A stretch of DNA of 64,000 nt from Alligator mississippiensis. Its lineage: Eukaryota > Chordata > Crocodylia > Alligatoridae. The stretch lies in the NCBI RefSeq assembly GCF_030867095.1, contig NC_081831.1, forward strand, positions 20,126,001 to 20,190,000, read 5' to 3'. The notes beneath the pieces were generated by a model. That model searched no databases. It saw only the letters and a list, made by a program, of their open reading frames with translations, and was not told where the DNA came from. Of the stretch, positions 23,103 to 34,600 are shown one piece after another (position 1 is the first letter of the stretch; each line of letters begins with the position of its first letter). The translations under genes were made by a program, and so were the position numbers.

Positions 23103-23180
23103 CTTTCTTTGGTGTTCACATCCCACTCCACCACCAGCTTCACATGGGGAGGGCCGCCGGGGCCGCTGAACTGCAATGCT
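23103..23180 (-). CDS. USP43: USP43 exon with GGPPHVKL motif
   Basis: A short 78-nt exon, CTAGCAG acceptor and AAAG|GTAAG donor. It completes the Arg codon from the 28807 exon and reads ALQFSGPGGPPHVKLVVEWD then VNTKE plus AG of the next Arg. The GGPPHVKL-x-VEWD motif is the same as in mammalian USP43. The acceptor is a tandem NAGNAG (TAG-CAG). Use of the upstream AG would add three bases and give Ser-Arg instead of Arg at the junction. The start at 23180 was chosen because it reproduces the family sequence. Confidence 0.93.
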
Positions 23181-24184
23181 CTGCTAGGACAAGGACAGCC
23201 AGTTAGCACATGTGATAGAGATATTTTTTTCAGGGTTTCTGGCCCCTGACATAGGAGACCAGCACCTCTAGCCTGGTCTGAAAGGAAAGCACAAGAATTC
23301 AAGGGGTTACAGTCATTGCCAGCTGAGCCCTCCATAGAGACCAGGAAACCCTTAGAAATAGGCCCCTTAATATGTCAGAGGGAAGTAGAGGTGAAGGCCT
23401 GAAGGCCCTGACCACTCTGGTGAGTGCAACCCCCACACTCACCTCCCTCTCCTTCACTTGGTGCTGGTGGGGTCGTGTGGCAGGGAAACTGAGGCTGCTA
23501 CCTGCAGGCAGCCCATTCTCTGCTGGCCCCAGGTTCTCCGATTTATCCCTTTCCTGCTGGCCCAGCACCAGGTCCTGCAGTACAGTGCAAGGACCTGCTA
23601 GCAGATCCCTTGTGGGGGGGCAGTCCAGGGAGCTGCCTTTCACCACCGAGTCGGACCCTGCAGTTTCTTCAGCTCCAGAGCAACAAGGGATATCCAACAG
23701 CCATCCCTCCCACTTCCCTGTGACCTATGCTGGCCTACCACTATGGAACTAAGGGGCTTGGGATGATTGCTGGCTTCATGGACCTGGTGTATGGTGTTTT
23801 GTAGGGTGCCATCCCAGATGTGGATTCTGATTCACCACTTCAAACAATCCCCTGGCCTTGCCCAATTCACCATAAGAAGCAAACCCCCCTCTGTTCAACA
23901 GACATTAAATGCGACACAGCCTTGCCTTAACAACAGAAGCAAAATCTGCCAACACATCTCTGCTGTTCCAACAATCAGCTCCTCCTTCCCCCATCACAAT
24001 GAACCCATCAGAATTCATGGACCTGGGGTAGGACTTGAGCCAGTCGCATGCACATGCCTATCCCAAATGTGATATATCTGATCCAATGCACCAAATGCTC
24101 TCATGGTAACTATGTGGGTGAAACTAGAGAACAACTACGTACCAGAATGAACTCTCACAGAAAAAAACTAAAGAATAGAGATAC

Positions 24185-24450
24185 AAATGCCTGTAGGAGC
24201 ACATAGGTAGACACGGTTCTTTGGGTAAATGTGATATCTTTTCTTAGGCAGGCAAGGTTCTTCAGGTAGATGTGATATCTTTTATTAGACCAACTAAATA
24301 GTCTCCCAATGCCTGAAAAAGGGTGTTTGTGCCCAAAAGCTTGCAAAGAACTTTTTTCCACTATTTAGCTGGTCTAACAAAAGACATCACATCTACCCAA
24401 AGAACCGTGTCTGCCTATGTCCTTAGACCAACACAGCTACAACCAACAAC
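24185..24450. mobile_element. Two opposed Penelope-type 3' tails
   Basis: Plus-strand GATATCTTTTATTAGACCAACTAAATAGT (24268-24303) is followed by the reverse complement-like CTATTTAGCTGGTCTAACAAAAGACATCAC (24361-24390). The latter then runs through AAGAACCGTGTCTGCC to ACCAACACAGCTACAACC. One tail therefore points left and one right, giving an imperfect inverted repeat of about 70 bp per arm. These are 3' ends of the family whose coding remnant follows at 24450-24990. Confidence 0.55.
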
Positions 24451-24990
24451 CCTGCATATCTTTTATTAGACCAACTAAATAGTTGGAAAAATTGTTCTTT
24501 GCTAGTTTTCAGGCACAAATACCCTTCTTCAGGCAGAGGAAGAGTCTGCTGTGGATAGAAGCCAATATGCAAAATGTAGGTCTGAAAATGCAGATGTGTG
24601 GCAGTGAGGATCAGAGGTCATGGAGACAATAGGTGTGAGACAGGTACGTGGGGAAGGAGAAGGGGAATGCTGAATTGGTGATACAGTGTAGTTGGTAAAA
24701 TGCAGACGGTTAAAATGTGCCATAAATCCAATGTCTATATTTAGTTCATGATTTTTTGTATCCATTAGATTTATGAAGTGATGTCCGTAGGCTCGTCTAC
24801 AAAAGGCGTTTTGTACATTCCCTCGGAGGAGCACATTTTTCACAGAACCACCACTCCCTTTCTGACCTCGTTATCCCCGTGCTCAAGGGGAATTTATAAA
24901 ACACTTCTAAAATGGAAGCTTGCAAACAAAAATTCGGAAGGTGGCTGGATACTAAGAACCAGGAAGTAAACAGCGGCACTGACTTTATGG
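24450..24990 (-). mobile_element. Penelope-like element, C-terminal remnant
   Basis: The minus strand carries a 104-codon frame with NVLLRGNVQNAFCRRAYGHH, INLMDTKNHELNIDIGFMAH and a Ser-rich end. It is followed by a TCTGCCTGAAGAAGGGTATT-like stretch and the TTAGTTGGTCTAATAAAAGA tail. This resembles the last residues of vertebrate Penelope-like proteins (a VLLxGN...R..E..FI...T...LNIDIGFM pattern, recalled). 5'-truncated and frameshifted. No GIY-YIG core is present in this copy. Confidence 0.55.
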
Positions 24991-24999
24991 CATACTATA

Positions 25000-25300
25000 A
25001 TCTGCCTGATTCCCCATGCTCTTCCTTCACACTACAGGGGATAATGATCCTCTTCTCTTTTGATAGGTCTTGATCTCTCAGTAATGAAGCTTCTTTTCTT
25101 CTGTTAATTGTTTCTCTGCTACCCTTGGGGATTTCTCTCTCCTTCGATTTCACAGCCCTGCAGAACTATTTCTAATCATCTGATGCCTCTTTTCCCTCAG
25201 ACCTGAAGAAGAATGCCTTGTGTTCAAAACCTTGTCTAATTTTATCCCAACTTTATGCAACTGGCCCAATAAAAGATACAACACAAAGGTCCTTGTCTCT
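25000..25300 (+). mobile_element. Penelope-type 3' tail, plus orientation
   Basis: ACCTGAAGAAGAATGCCTTG then CAACTGGCCCAATAAAAGAT follows the order of the neighbouring tails (CTGAAGAAGG..., GGTCTAATAAAAGA). It opposes the 24450-24990 copy. No coding part. Confidence 0.45.
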
Positions 25301-28300
25301 GTTAGCACTTAGCAAGGGAAGGGACTCAGCCTTACACATATCCTTGGAAGAGATGGAGATGCAGAGAAGTCTTCTGCAGTAGCAATGCAAAACGGAGGCA
25401 GTGAGTGGGGGCAGAGGACTTGGTCAGATTGCAAGAGAGAAGATTTAGAAATGAGAACCTGCGGTGTAATTCTCAGAAAGTCCAGCAGGTGACAGTCTCC
25501 TCCTAGACAAGGTGCAGGTGCATCTCCCCTGCTGGCTCCTTCCATGCTGGGAGCTAGCTGCAAGCCCCCTCCGTCAGCCCCAATACCCAAATCGGCCCTG
25601 CCGCCCCTGGGAGGGCAGGTGAGAGCTCATCTCTGGTGTGTGGCTGGATATTCAACATGGCAAAGGGAAGTGCAGCCTGTGGTCTGTGCCCATAGGGAAA
25701 AGGACACAGGGCCTGCCTTTGCACCTACTGCCTGCTGCAGATTCTGGGGCACAATTCAAGGCTCTGATCTGTGATATCCCTTGGGAGATGGAAACCTCCT
25801 CCCACTACGCCATAGAGTCTCTGACACCACCAGTTCACATGCTGCCATCACGCCTCAGCCTCGGTGAATGTCCAGGGAGTTTGGCAGCTTCCATGGCCCC
25901 ATTCAGGAGAGGTCAACCTCAGCCCTGGCCTGGAGGGTGTAACTGGCTTCAGGGAGCCAAAGAAGGAAGCCACATGGGTAGAGTGACCTATGCAGAGGGA
26001 AAAGTTGGCCTCCTGCCTCAGGTCAGGGTCCATTTTCTGGCTATGCCACAAACTCCCTACAGGACTCTGCCAAGTCACTTCACCTTTCCTGTGAAACAGA
26101 GCCAGCACCCCTTCCTTTGCCTCTGCTTTGGGCAGAGTGCGTCTCCCCCGATTCACCTGTGCAGCGACCAAGACGTGGGTTCTGGAACCAGCCACGAGTG
26201 TCACATGCAACAGCAGCGACCAGCCGCAAGTGGCAATGCACCAACAAGCTGTTTCACAGCTAGGGCTGGGGCCTTTGCAGTAACCATGGGCTTTGCATCA
26301 TCTGGATTCTTGCCTCTTTCCCCCAGTGGCTCCCCCCACCCTTCTCCCTTTCCCTTGATCTGAGGAGCGTGGCTCCACCTTCCCTGCAGCAAGCCAACAA
26401 ACCCGCCAGCTGGGATATTAGCAACTGTGTCATTCCGGTCCCACAACCACCTACCATGTGATTAGCAAATGCTACTGCTAGATGACAGGGCCTAATCTGC
26501 TCCCCGCTTCACAGGGGATGTTATCTGAACTAACATTATCTCTGAATAGAATTTGAGCGAGGAGCAGAGAGACGTTCTTAATCCATGGGCCCTTCACGGA
26601 TGTCCTGCTGGGCCACAGGAGCAGGCGGTATGGGAACACAGCACGAGTGTGCAGGTGCGAGGGAACTGGCATGACGAGCTCACTGTGCCCATAGCAGGAG
26701 GCACCAGCCAGGGGGAATTAAAAAAATAAGGATCACTGTATGCATGCACAACTGGGGTATAAGAGGGTATTAACATGACAGGACCACATGTCATTACACA
26801 GAGGCTTTAACCAATCCAGTAGTAGCACTAACTTCCGTGCCCTAGCAAACTGTAGCTGCCTTCTTCCCAACACTGACTAGAGGAAGAAATCAGCTGTCAG
26901 AGTCATTCTCACTTTGCGCTTGCTGCAGAAGCTGTAAAAGGTACCCGTGCTGGGACCACACAGCCTGGCTGGCCATCGCGCCCGCCAGGCCAAGCATAAG
27001 CATTCACCTGGAACAAGGAAGTAATTGCCTAGAAGAAATGAGAAACCACGCTGGAGTGAAGGAGCTGGGAAGAATCCCAGGGCAGTGCTGCTCCTGCCAC
27101 CCATCTGACCTCCCCTTGCCAAGGCAGTGATGCCTGGCACAGTATATTACAGGCAGAGCGAGACAGATACAAGAGGCAGCAGCAAATCCTCCCTGTCTAA
27201 TTAGCAGCTGGATGTAGGACAGTAACACCGCACTTTAGTAGGGAACATCAATAAGAGCCGTTCAATTGATTTGGAGCACGCTTCAGGCAGCGAGGCAGTT
27301 CCAGGTGGCAAGTGATTTCATGAGATTTCCGTCTAAGGGTTACCTCCATCCCCAGGCTTCTTGCAGAGAGGAAGCAGATAGGAGAAACCAGCTCACCAGA
27401 ACAGAATATACCTGTAGGAGGGATTCCTGTTGCTGGGAAGTAGGGTAGCACAGTGGGGCTGATGGAAGTGTCCCTGCTTGCTACAGGGACGCTGCCCTGA
27501 ATTTGGGCTTCAGTGGAATTAAAAGCAGGGCTTGGGGAAATAAAAAGTCAGGTCTGAGGCAGGCTCAGTATGTAGCAGCTCACCCAGGAACACTTTAGGC
27601 CACACTCTTGACACAGCTCAGCGCTCAGGACACTTCTGGAAATCTGGCCATTTGTGTCAATGGCTAAGTGGGAGCTGAGCTCTTTGAAGTAACCTGGCAG
27701 GTCCTGAGCACTTGGCAATCTGACCCACCAAGGGGCTGAGCCCCTGGGAGCTGGGAAGAGAAAGTGATTGGAAACAGCAAAGCTGAGCAGTGGCCCAACT
27801 CAGCAGGGCACGTGTAAGCAGCTTGCAAACACTGGCTCTAAAGCATATCATCAACATGGCATGCTCATCTGTGCACCTAAGCATGCACCACAAATATGGG
27901 GCAGTATCAGGGAAGCTGAGGTCACCAAGGAAGAGTGGCCTGCCCCTGAGCCCGGTGTACTAACCACTCATGCACTGCAGCTCCACTCTTTCAGTCATAG
28001 GCTCCTAATTTACTACTGTGTCTCCTTACAAGCCCTGTCCCCTGGAATGGCTACCACTGGATCCCACCCACAACTGCCAAGTCACTGCCTGGAAAACAAA
28101 TCCCATGTCGTTTCCAGCTCCCAGGAGAGCAATCTTCCATTGCAGGGTCCCACACCTGAGACCTCAGCCAGCTAGGAGGGATGCTCAGCTTGCTGGGTGA
28201 GCTAATGAGCTGCAGCCAGCCACAAAAGGTGCCCATGGCAACCACGTCAACAGCAGAACAACTGGGCTCCTGACAGAGCTGCAGAGAGCCAGCAACAGTG

Positions 28301-28806
28301 GATAAATATTTACAGCTCAGAGTAAGAGGAAGCAAGGTAGTGGCGCGTGAAGTCCAGCGCCCCTGAAGCACGGCAAGGGGGCTCGGCCTCCCAGGCTGTA
28401 AGCACTGGATGGGCCACGGTCCGACAGGAAGGCACGCCATGATCACTCTCAAAGAAACACAGGGCAGTAGCATCACCACCAAAGGGGCCCTGCTGCTTCA
28501 TTTGGGAGGAAATGCCTGAACGTAGGTGGGGAGGGAGCTCAAGGGTATTCTGCATGTTTTCACACAAAGCTAAAGCCAGCCCTGGTCTCCAGTCTTGCCC
28601 CCTCAGCCCCCTGGTTTCCTCCCCACGGGGGCAGCAGTAGCACTGCACCCCATCACACGATCCTTATGAGGGGAGCAGCTCAGCAACCGGCAGCAGGAAG
28701 CAGAGCCCACACGGGAGGAGAGCGAGGGTGCCTGCATCACCAACAGCGTTCCTGCCCGCTTGGTTAACCACTGCAAGTGCCTGCTGTGGGCTGGGCAGGC
28801 TCTTAC
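25300..28806. other. USP43 intron sequence
   Basis: No exon found. A MIR-like block lies at about 26030-26100 (CTCTGCCAAGTCACTTCACC). 27150-27250 contains TAATTAGCAGCTG. Other open frames look accidental. Confidence 0.4.
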
Positions 28807-28910
28807 CTGTCGATAGCTGGGTGGTAGAGAGGCCTGCTGTCCTGAGTGGAGAGGTAGCTGCATGCCACAGAGCCTCCGGCGACCCGGACCCGGAACAAGA
28901 CTCCCGCGCT
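28807..28910 (-). CDS. USP43: USP43 exon, catalytic domain middle part
   Basis: A 104-nt exon with a TTTTGCAG acceptor and CAG|GTAAG donor. It reads SAGVLFRVRVAGGSVACSYL then STQDSRPLYHPAID plus two bases of an Arg codon. The mammalian counterpart is LFSIRVVGLSVACSYLSPKDSRPL.H.A.DR. Phase 0 in and phase 2 out fit both neighbours. The segment precedes the conserved GGPPHVKL motif in the next exon. No catalytic residue lies here. GC content is visibly higher than in the flanking introns. Confidence 0.93.
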
Positions 28911-31400
28911 CTGCAAAACAGAAGCCGAGAAGGTGAGATTCCCATGGTGGTGCTGCCCCGATTAGTCTGCACCTGGCACAGACGGACAATGGGAGCCGTG
29001 ACGCGAGTGGGGCTGGAGAGCATGGCCGGGAGGATAGGGAGACTGGGCCAAGCAGGGCAGTGGGATGAGTGATGTCCAGAATGGAGAAAAGACAAGCATG
29101 TATTACTAGTGAAACCTGCCAGGGAAGAGACCAAGGGGGCAAGGAGAGGGCACAGGAGAGGGTGAGTTGGCAAGGATTTTTTTGTCTCACAGAGCACTAG
29201 CACCCCTGGCTGGTCTCAGTTAAAGTGGCCACCTTTTCCAGGACCATCCTAACTTTTGTAGCTTCCCTGAAGAGGACTTTTGTCTCAAATTTGAAAAACC
29301 GATCCCAGATTAGTGTCCTGTTGCACCTGCTGAGAGGGTGCAGCACAGTGGTACGTGGTGCTGTATGAACACACTATATTGGGTTCAGTTTGGGAACTTT
29401 GTGAACCAGGAGCAGCGTCAGCTCTGCCTGCACAGCACCTGACTAAGGCAGCAAGACTCATCAGAGCCAGGAGTGGACTACTGGCTCCTGCGGTCTGTGC
29501 AACATCTAGAAGTGTCCCAGTTTTTGCCTGCTGCTAGATGGTCTCTTTAGTTTCAGTAGCGCCCAGGGCCCTTTGACCAGCCTCCCCGATGCTACTTTTA
29601 TTCATACAGCACCTTTCATCTTAAAGGCTCTCCAAGCATCTGACAGGCTGTGGGTATTTCTCCACCACAGGAGAAATGCAGCTGTTTCTGGGGAGAAGCA
29701 CAGCTTTGTCAGCCAAGTGACAAGAGCCGTTTTAGAGAAAGTGAAGCAGTAGTGTAGCTAAGGGGGAAGAAGGGGTGAATGGGGCAGCAGCAAAAATAGT
29801 AGGGCAGCCGCTGCCTCATGTGCTGGCCCTGTCCAGGGTTTAGAACTGCCCCGTTACACCTCCGAAGCGACAGACAGAGTCTTGGCCTGATATGGCAGGA
29901 TGGAAAGATTCAGGGAAGCAGAAAGAAATTACATAACAAAGCCATTTGGATCAGGATGGTGCATTTCCTGCTGGGACTTGAAGTCTCCAGGCACACAAAT
30001 CAGTACTAACCATAAGGCCTTATCATTACCCCATGGGCTACATTTGGCCAAAATAACTGTCCTCATCCTTTACTTGCACAGCAAATTCAACCTATAGTAA
30101 AGAATCGAGCGGTACCTGGGCTGCTCATTTTCAATGCAGCGCCTCGCTCCTCCCCTGGGACTCCACGCTCCTCACCTGGGAAGGTCCGACAGTACGAATA
30201 CAGCAGGTAACTGAACTAGATGGCCACCCACACTACACACGGGTGAAGTAGGATTCTGTGTGCGCGCATGTGCACACACACATGTGCTCACCCCGGACAG
30301 GAATTCATGCGTTTTATCCGCATTAATCCAGATGACTGAAACAACTGATACTCATTTTAGGATTTCAAATCTGCACTTCAATTTGTGCTATTTTTTGTAT
30401 TGCAGAGGTGCAGGAGCTGAACTGTACTCCTCCAGAAAACTGTCGATAAACAGAACTGCTGTGCAAATTCCTCTCCCATTCAGAGGCATAACTGGACATT
30501 TCTGCCCCTTGGACAATGCAGACTGGGTCAGCAGTAGAGCAGCTGCTATTTTTTGCCCCCCAACCTCTTCCCCCAGACCTAGTAATGCTACTGCTCTCAT
30601 CTATCTGCTGCTGCCTCTCTGTGTTGACCTGCTGCCTGCCCTGCTATTTCAGTCCAGAACTCCTACATTCCTGCTGCTGCTGCTGTTATTCCAGTCCCAG
30701 GGAACTCTGACAGTACATTTGGGTCCTGTCTTGCAGCAACTCCTGTGACTCTCATCTTGGACCTTTACACAGGCCTCCCCGTGCCCCACACTGATAACCT
30801 CCAAGAGTAGCTCTTCCATCCCTAGCACCTGCATGCAGCTCAGCTCATATTCCTCAGCCCTCTCTGCAGCTTCCCTAGCACAATACTGGCTCTGTTCACA
30901 TTTTGGGTCCCTGCGTGCTACTGGGATACTATCGTAGTCCCAGCTCAGGTAGAACTGATGCCTGAAGCCAAATGCTCCCAGATTTGGGACAATGGATGGA
31001 GTCCTAGCTACACCCCTAATGCTGGGTCCCGTTGCAGTCTGAGCATAGTTGTGTATTTTGTAACATTTCCTCCCAGCACCTATTATAATTTCTCAATTGA
31101 CATACGAGTGGATTAATTTGGGGCCATCTCCCTCCCCGTTATGATGTTTTGTCATTAGAATGAGCAATCCTGGCATTTTATTAGCCGATACATCCTGGCT
31201 TTCATTATCTGCTACATTCTGCCCCTCATTCTTTTGACAGGGATTGTAATGAGAAATGAAGAGGGCACAAAATGAATCCGTTATCCTGACAATATTCAGA
31301 TTGTAATCTCACACTCCTCCAGACACAGCTGAGAGAGACACACGGCCACACAGCTCCCTGTGTCAGCATGGTGCTTTAGGGGGGTCCAAAAACAAAGAGA
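28911..31400. other. Large USP43 intron, first part
   Basis: No exon found. About 29600-29720 resembles an old amniote repeat (CAGCACCTTTCATCTTAAAG). 31080-31330 is AT-rich with many ATTA cores and looks less repeat-like than its surroundings. Confidence 0.4.
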
Positions 31401-31404
31401 AAAT

Positions 31405-31640
31405 TCAAACAGCACTTTCTTTCCAGGAGAGCAAAGCACTTCACAAGCATTAATGAGCTGAATTGAGCTTCATCTGCCAGCCCCAACCCTCAGGGTGGTA
31501 GAGGGCTTTTATTCCCCTGCTTATAGATGAGGAAAGTGAGGCACAGGTGGCTCAGGGTGCCTCACTGTCCTGGCCAACAATCTGTGGGTAACATTATTTG
31601 TCTTTCTTGCTGTGGTAGTGAGGGTTAAGTCCCCCCTCTT
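31405..31640 (-). repeat. MIR-type SINE
   Basis: CAAAGCACTTCACAAGCATT and later TATAGATGAGGAAAGTGAGG then CACAGGTGGCTCAGGGTG follow the reverse MIR core (GATGAGGAAACTGAGGCACAGAGAGG). Intronic, diverged. Confidence 0.65.
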
Positions 31641-34600
31641 TGTCGTGTGCCTTGACAATGCCAAGCACAACGTAAGCACTTGTGTTCCTGTTCCACAGCA
31701 AGAACCTTCTCGCTCCCTCGGGGAACGTGCGCTAGAGCTCTACAATTCCTTCTGCCCACAGCCCAGATTTGCTGTGATATAAATAGTGCCTAATAGCTTG
31801 AGCTTTGTGTGAGGGTCAAAAGCCGTTCTTTAAATGGAATGGGCCAAGCTCTCATTGAGACATCACGGCAGCCCTGATGGTTTCAAAGAGGAGCACAGAA
31901 AGCCATTGTGACCTTTTAATAGCTTTCAAGGTATTGCACAGAAACCATAAAGGAGCTTAGAGCAAATGGAAAGGATGCTTTTCCAGGGAGGGCTCCTGGT
32001 CAGATATACTACAGAGGCCCTACTGGCACAGCATACTGCATTGAGATGACTGGGTTTACTCTGTGGGCCAGATCCACAGCTCCAGGGAAATAACCCATCT
32101 TTACAGGAGTTACACTCATGTAAATCCCTTTAGCCTTGCATTAGGAACAGGTTCCTTAAAACAAGTAATTCCTCCCGAAACCACCACAGTCTCTTACAGA
32201 TGCTCTGTGTTTTATTAGCATTTCCTGAAGGCACGGGGGCTTACAGAAATATATATGTTGAATCTGTTTTGCATCCAGAGACAGCACAGGTTTGCACACA
32301 TGACATCATGGCTTCTTTATGGGGATTTGCTACAGGGGACAAAGGTGCTTACAGTCATTTAGGAAAGTCTAGCTGCTTCCTAAAGTGGGTTGTATGAGGG
32401 CAGGGCTCCCTGCCAGGTGGAAAGGGAGGCATGACCAAAGTGAGATCAATTCAGAGTCCGCTGTCAGGCAGCCTTCCCAAATAGCCCCCTGGCATTATTA
32501 TGATGGTGCCATGGTTGGCTCAAACATGAGCTGCTCTGAATACTTGACAGTCTTATCTGCACATGGGAGTTAATGGCAACAGCAAGAGTGTCTGGCTGGA
32601 TGAGATTCATATTCACAGCCATGCACAGAGATCTGATCCAGCCTGCGGGCATTAACTCCAAATCACCAGCTGAAAGGGCCAGGCTCACACATCTCTGAGG
32701 AGCTGGAAGGAAATGCTGCACTGCTTTTTTAGCAGGGTCCTAAACACAGAGGTCTGGGGCTTCATCTAATCAAAACAGACTGCACATGGGACGGGCCCAT
32801 TTGGACATGCACTGTGCTGTATTCCCCCCACCATTTCAGTCTGAATGGATTTTCTGTTAGATTAAAAGCAATCAACCAGCAAAAAATGATCAAACATCAA
32901 GTCTCTAGAAGAGTGAAATCTGTTACCTACTTTACCATTCTGCATGTGAACCGAAACAGAGGAAAATTCCCCATTTGATGGGGTGCTGGACTGGAAACAA
33001 TCATCTCTCCCTATGATGCAGCTCTCTGCCCTGCAGAAGTGTCCCAGCAAGACAGAAATGGCGCATACGTGTAGGGTTATTACTGCGTGGAAGGATGGCC
33101 TTACAGTAAATATATGGGGCCTGGCATTAGCAGAGCACAGCTCTATTTCAGTGAAACTTCAGGCAAGTCACTGAGTCCACTATTTTCAAACTTAGGTCCC
33201 TGGTGTTAAAGACATATAAATGCATATTTAAGTATCTAAATAAGTGGCCTACTTTGCAGAGGTGCTGATTGACTGCAGATCCCATTTTTGCTTACGGCAG
33301 ATGTTCACACAGGACCTTGTGCAGAAAGGCAAATTGCATCTACTGCACCTCGTAAGTCGAGCTTACTTTAGAAAAAAAGGCATCCCTTGTCTAGCCAGTC
33401 ACTGCACAAGTGTGTGATGAAGGGAGTCAGGGCGTGGGGTACCAATCTGAGGAATATGGGAGAGAGAAGCAGCAATCAAGTTTCACAGTGTCACAACAAA
33501 TTATGAGACATCCCCTTTAAGTTATTCTCAGTATTCCTATGAAAATAGTATTCCTATTCCTATGAAAACTCGAAGTTTTCATAGGGCTTCACTGAGTCAA
33601 GTACTCCTCTGGAAAGTAGATAAATATCCTCACTTTAAACAAAGTGAAAATGGTATGCACAGAAATGAAGTGATGAAGAAAGCTCTGCTGGGAAACTGGG
33701 AAAATAACTGGGGCTTTACTTTCATGCATTTGCATGAATGAATTTGTCCCTGAAGGAAGAAGGGATGGAAGAAGCCTGGACCTGGTTAGAAAAGAAAGAT
33801 CACAAGCTGAAACCGCTTAGCTATTGACAAGGTGACTTGCTAAATCTTCCCACAGATGATGAAGGCAGCACAGCATCCACCAAGTGTGCCAAAAGCTCAG
33901 AAAAGTTGAGTAGGAAAGGCTTGGGGCAGGAGAACGGGAATTAGAAGATGGGAAGCAGAATGCCTCAGGGGAAGATGTGGGATGCCACAAGAGCTGTAAC
34001 CATGCATACATACAGCGTGGCTCTACCCAAGCTACAAAAGGCAATGCAAAGTGGGAGAGAACAGCTCCTTCTTGAATTTATTTGCAAAGGCTATGAGCTA
34101 GTAACTCAGTGCTCAGACTAAGCTCTTGGACTTTGCTACCCCTTGTGAACAGACGCTCCTTGCCTCAGCGCCATCCACTGCTTCCTCTGCCAGTTTCAGG
34201 GAAGCCCATTCCCTTTTCCTGGTGTGAGCCAGGATCAAAGCTAGTGAAAGGTGTCTTTCCAGCCATCTCTCAGTCTCTAGGGGCCACTGACCAGCATCCC
34301 ATGAGGCTGAGTGTTATAAATTCTCCAGGGCTTTGTATGGCAGCTAGCGCAGTGGGGCCAATGCTGGCTGGGACCCCTGGATACCAACACTGAAAAAAGA
34401 ATATGAGTGAAATTTGAAACATCTGAATTCCCGAGTCAGAATGAGGAGTTCCTGCTGGGGTGCAAAAGCATCACACCATCCAACACAGACCGTGGGGCAT
34501 CTCAGGTACATGCCCGCATCCAGCACTCACGACTGACTGGAGGTCCTACCTGGCAGGCTGTGATCCTTTCTGTGACTCAGCCCTCTAACCAGGCCATGGC

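Noticed and set aside
23299-23697. 132-codon minus-strand open frame near a USP43 exon
   Set aside because: Low-complexity, opposite strand equally open, no acceptor or donor at useful places.
28603-29203. Long open frames of 195 and 179 codons around the 28807 exon
   Set aside because: Only the 104-nt exon inside is splice-bounded and matches USP43. The remainder is intron read-through.
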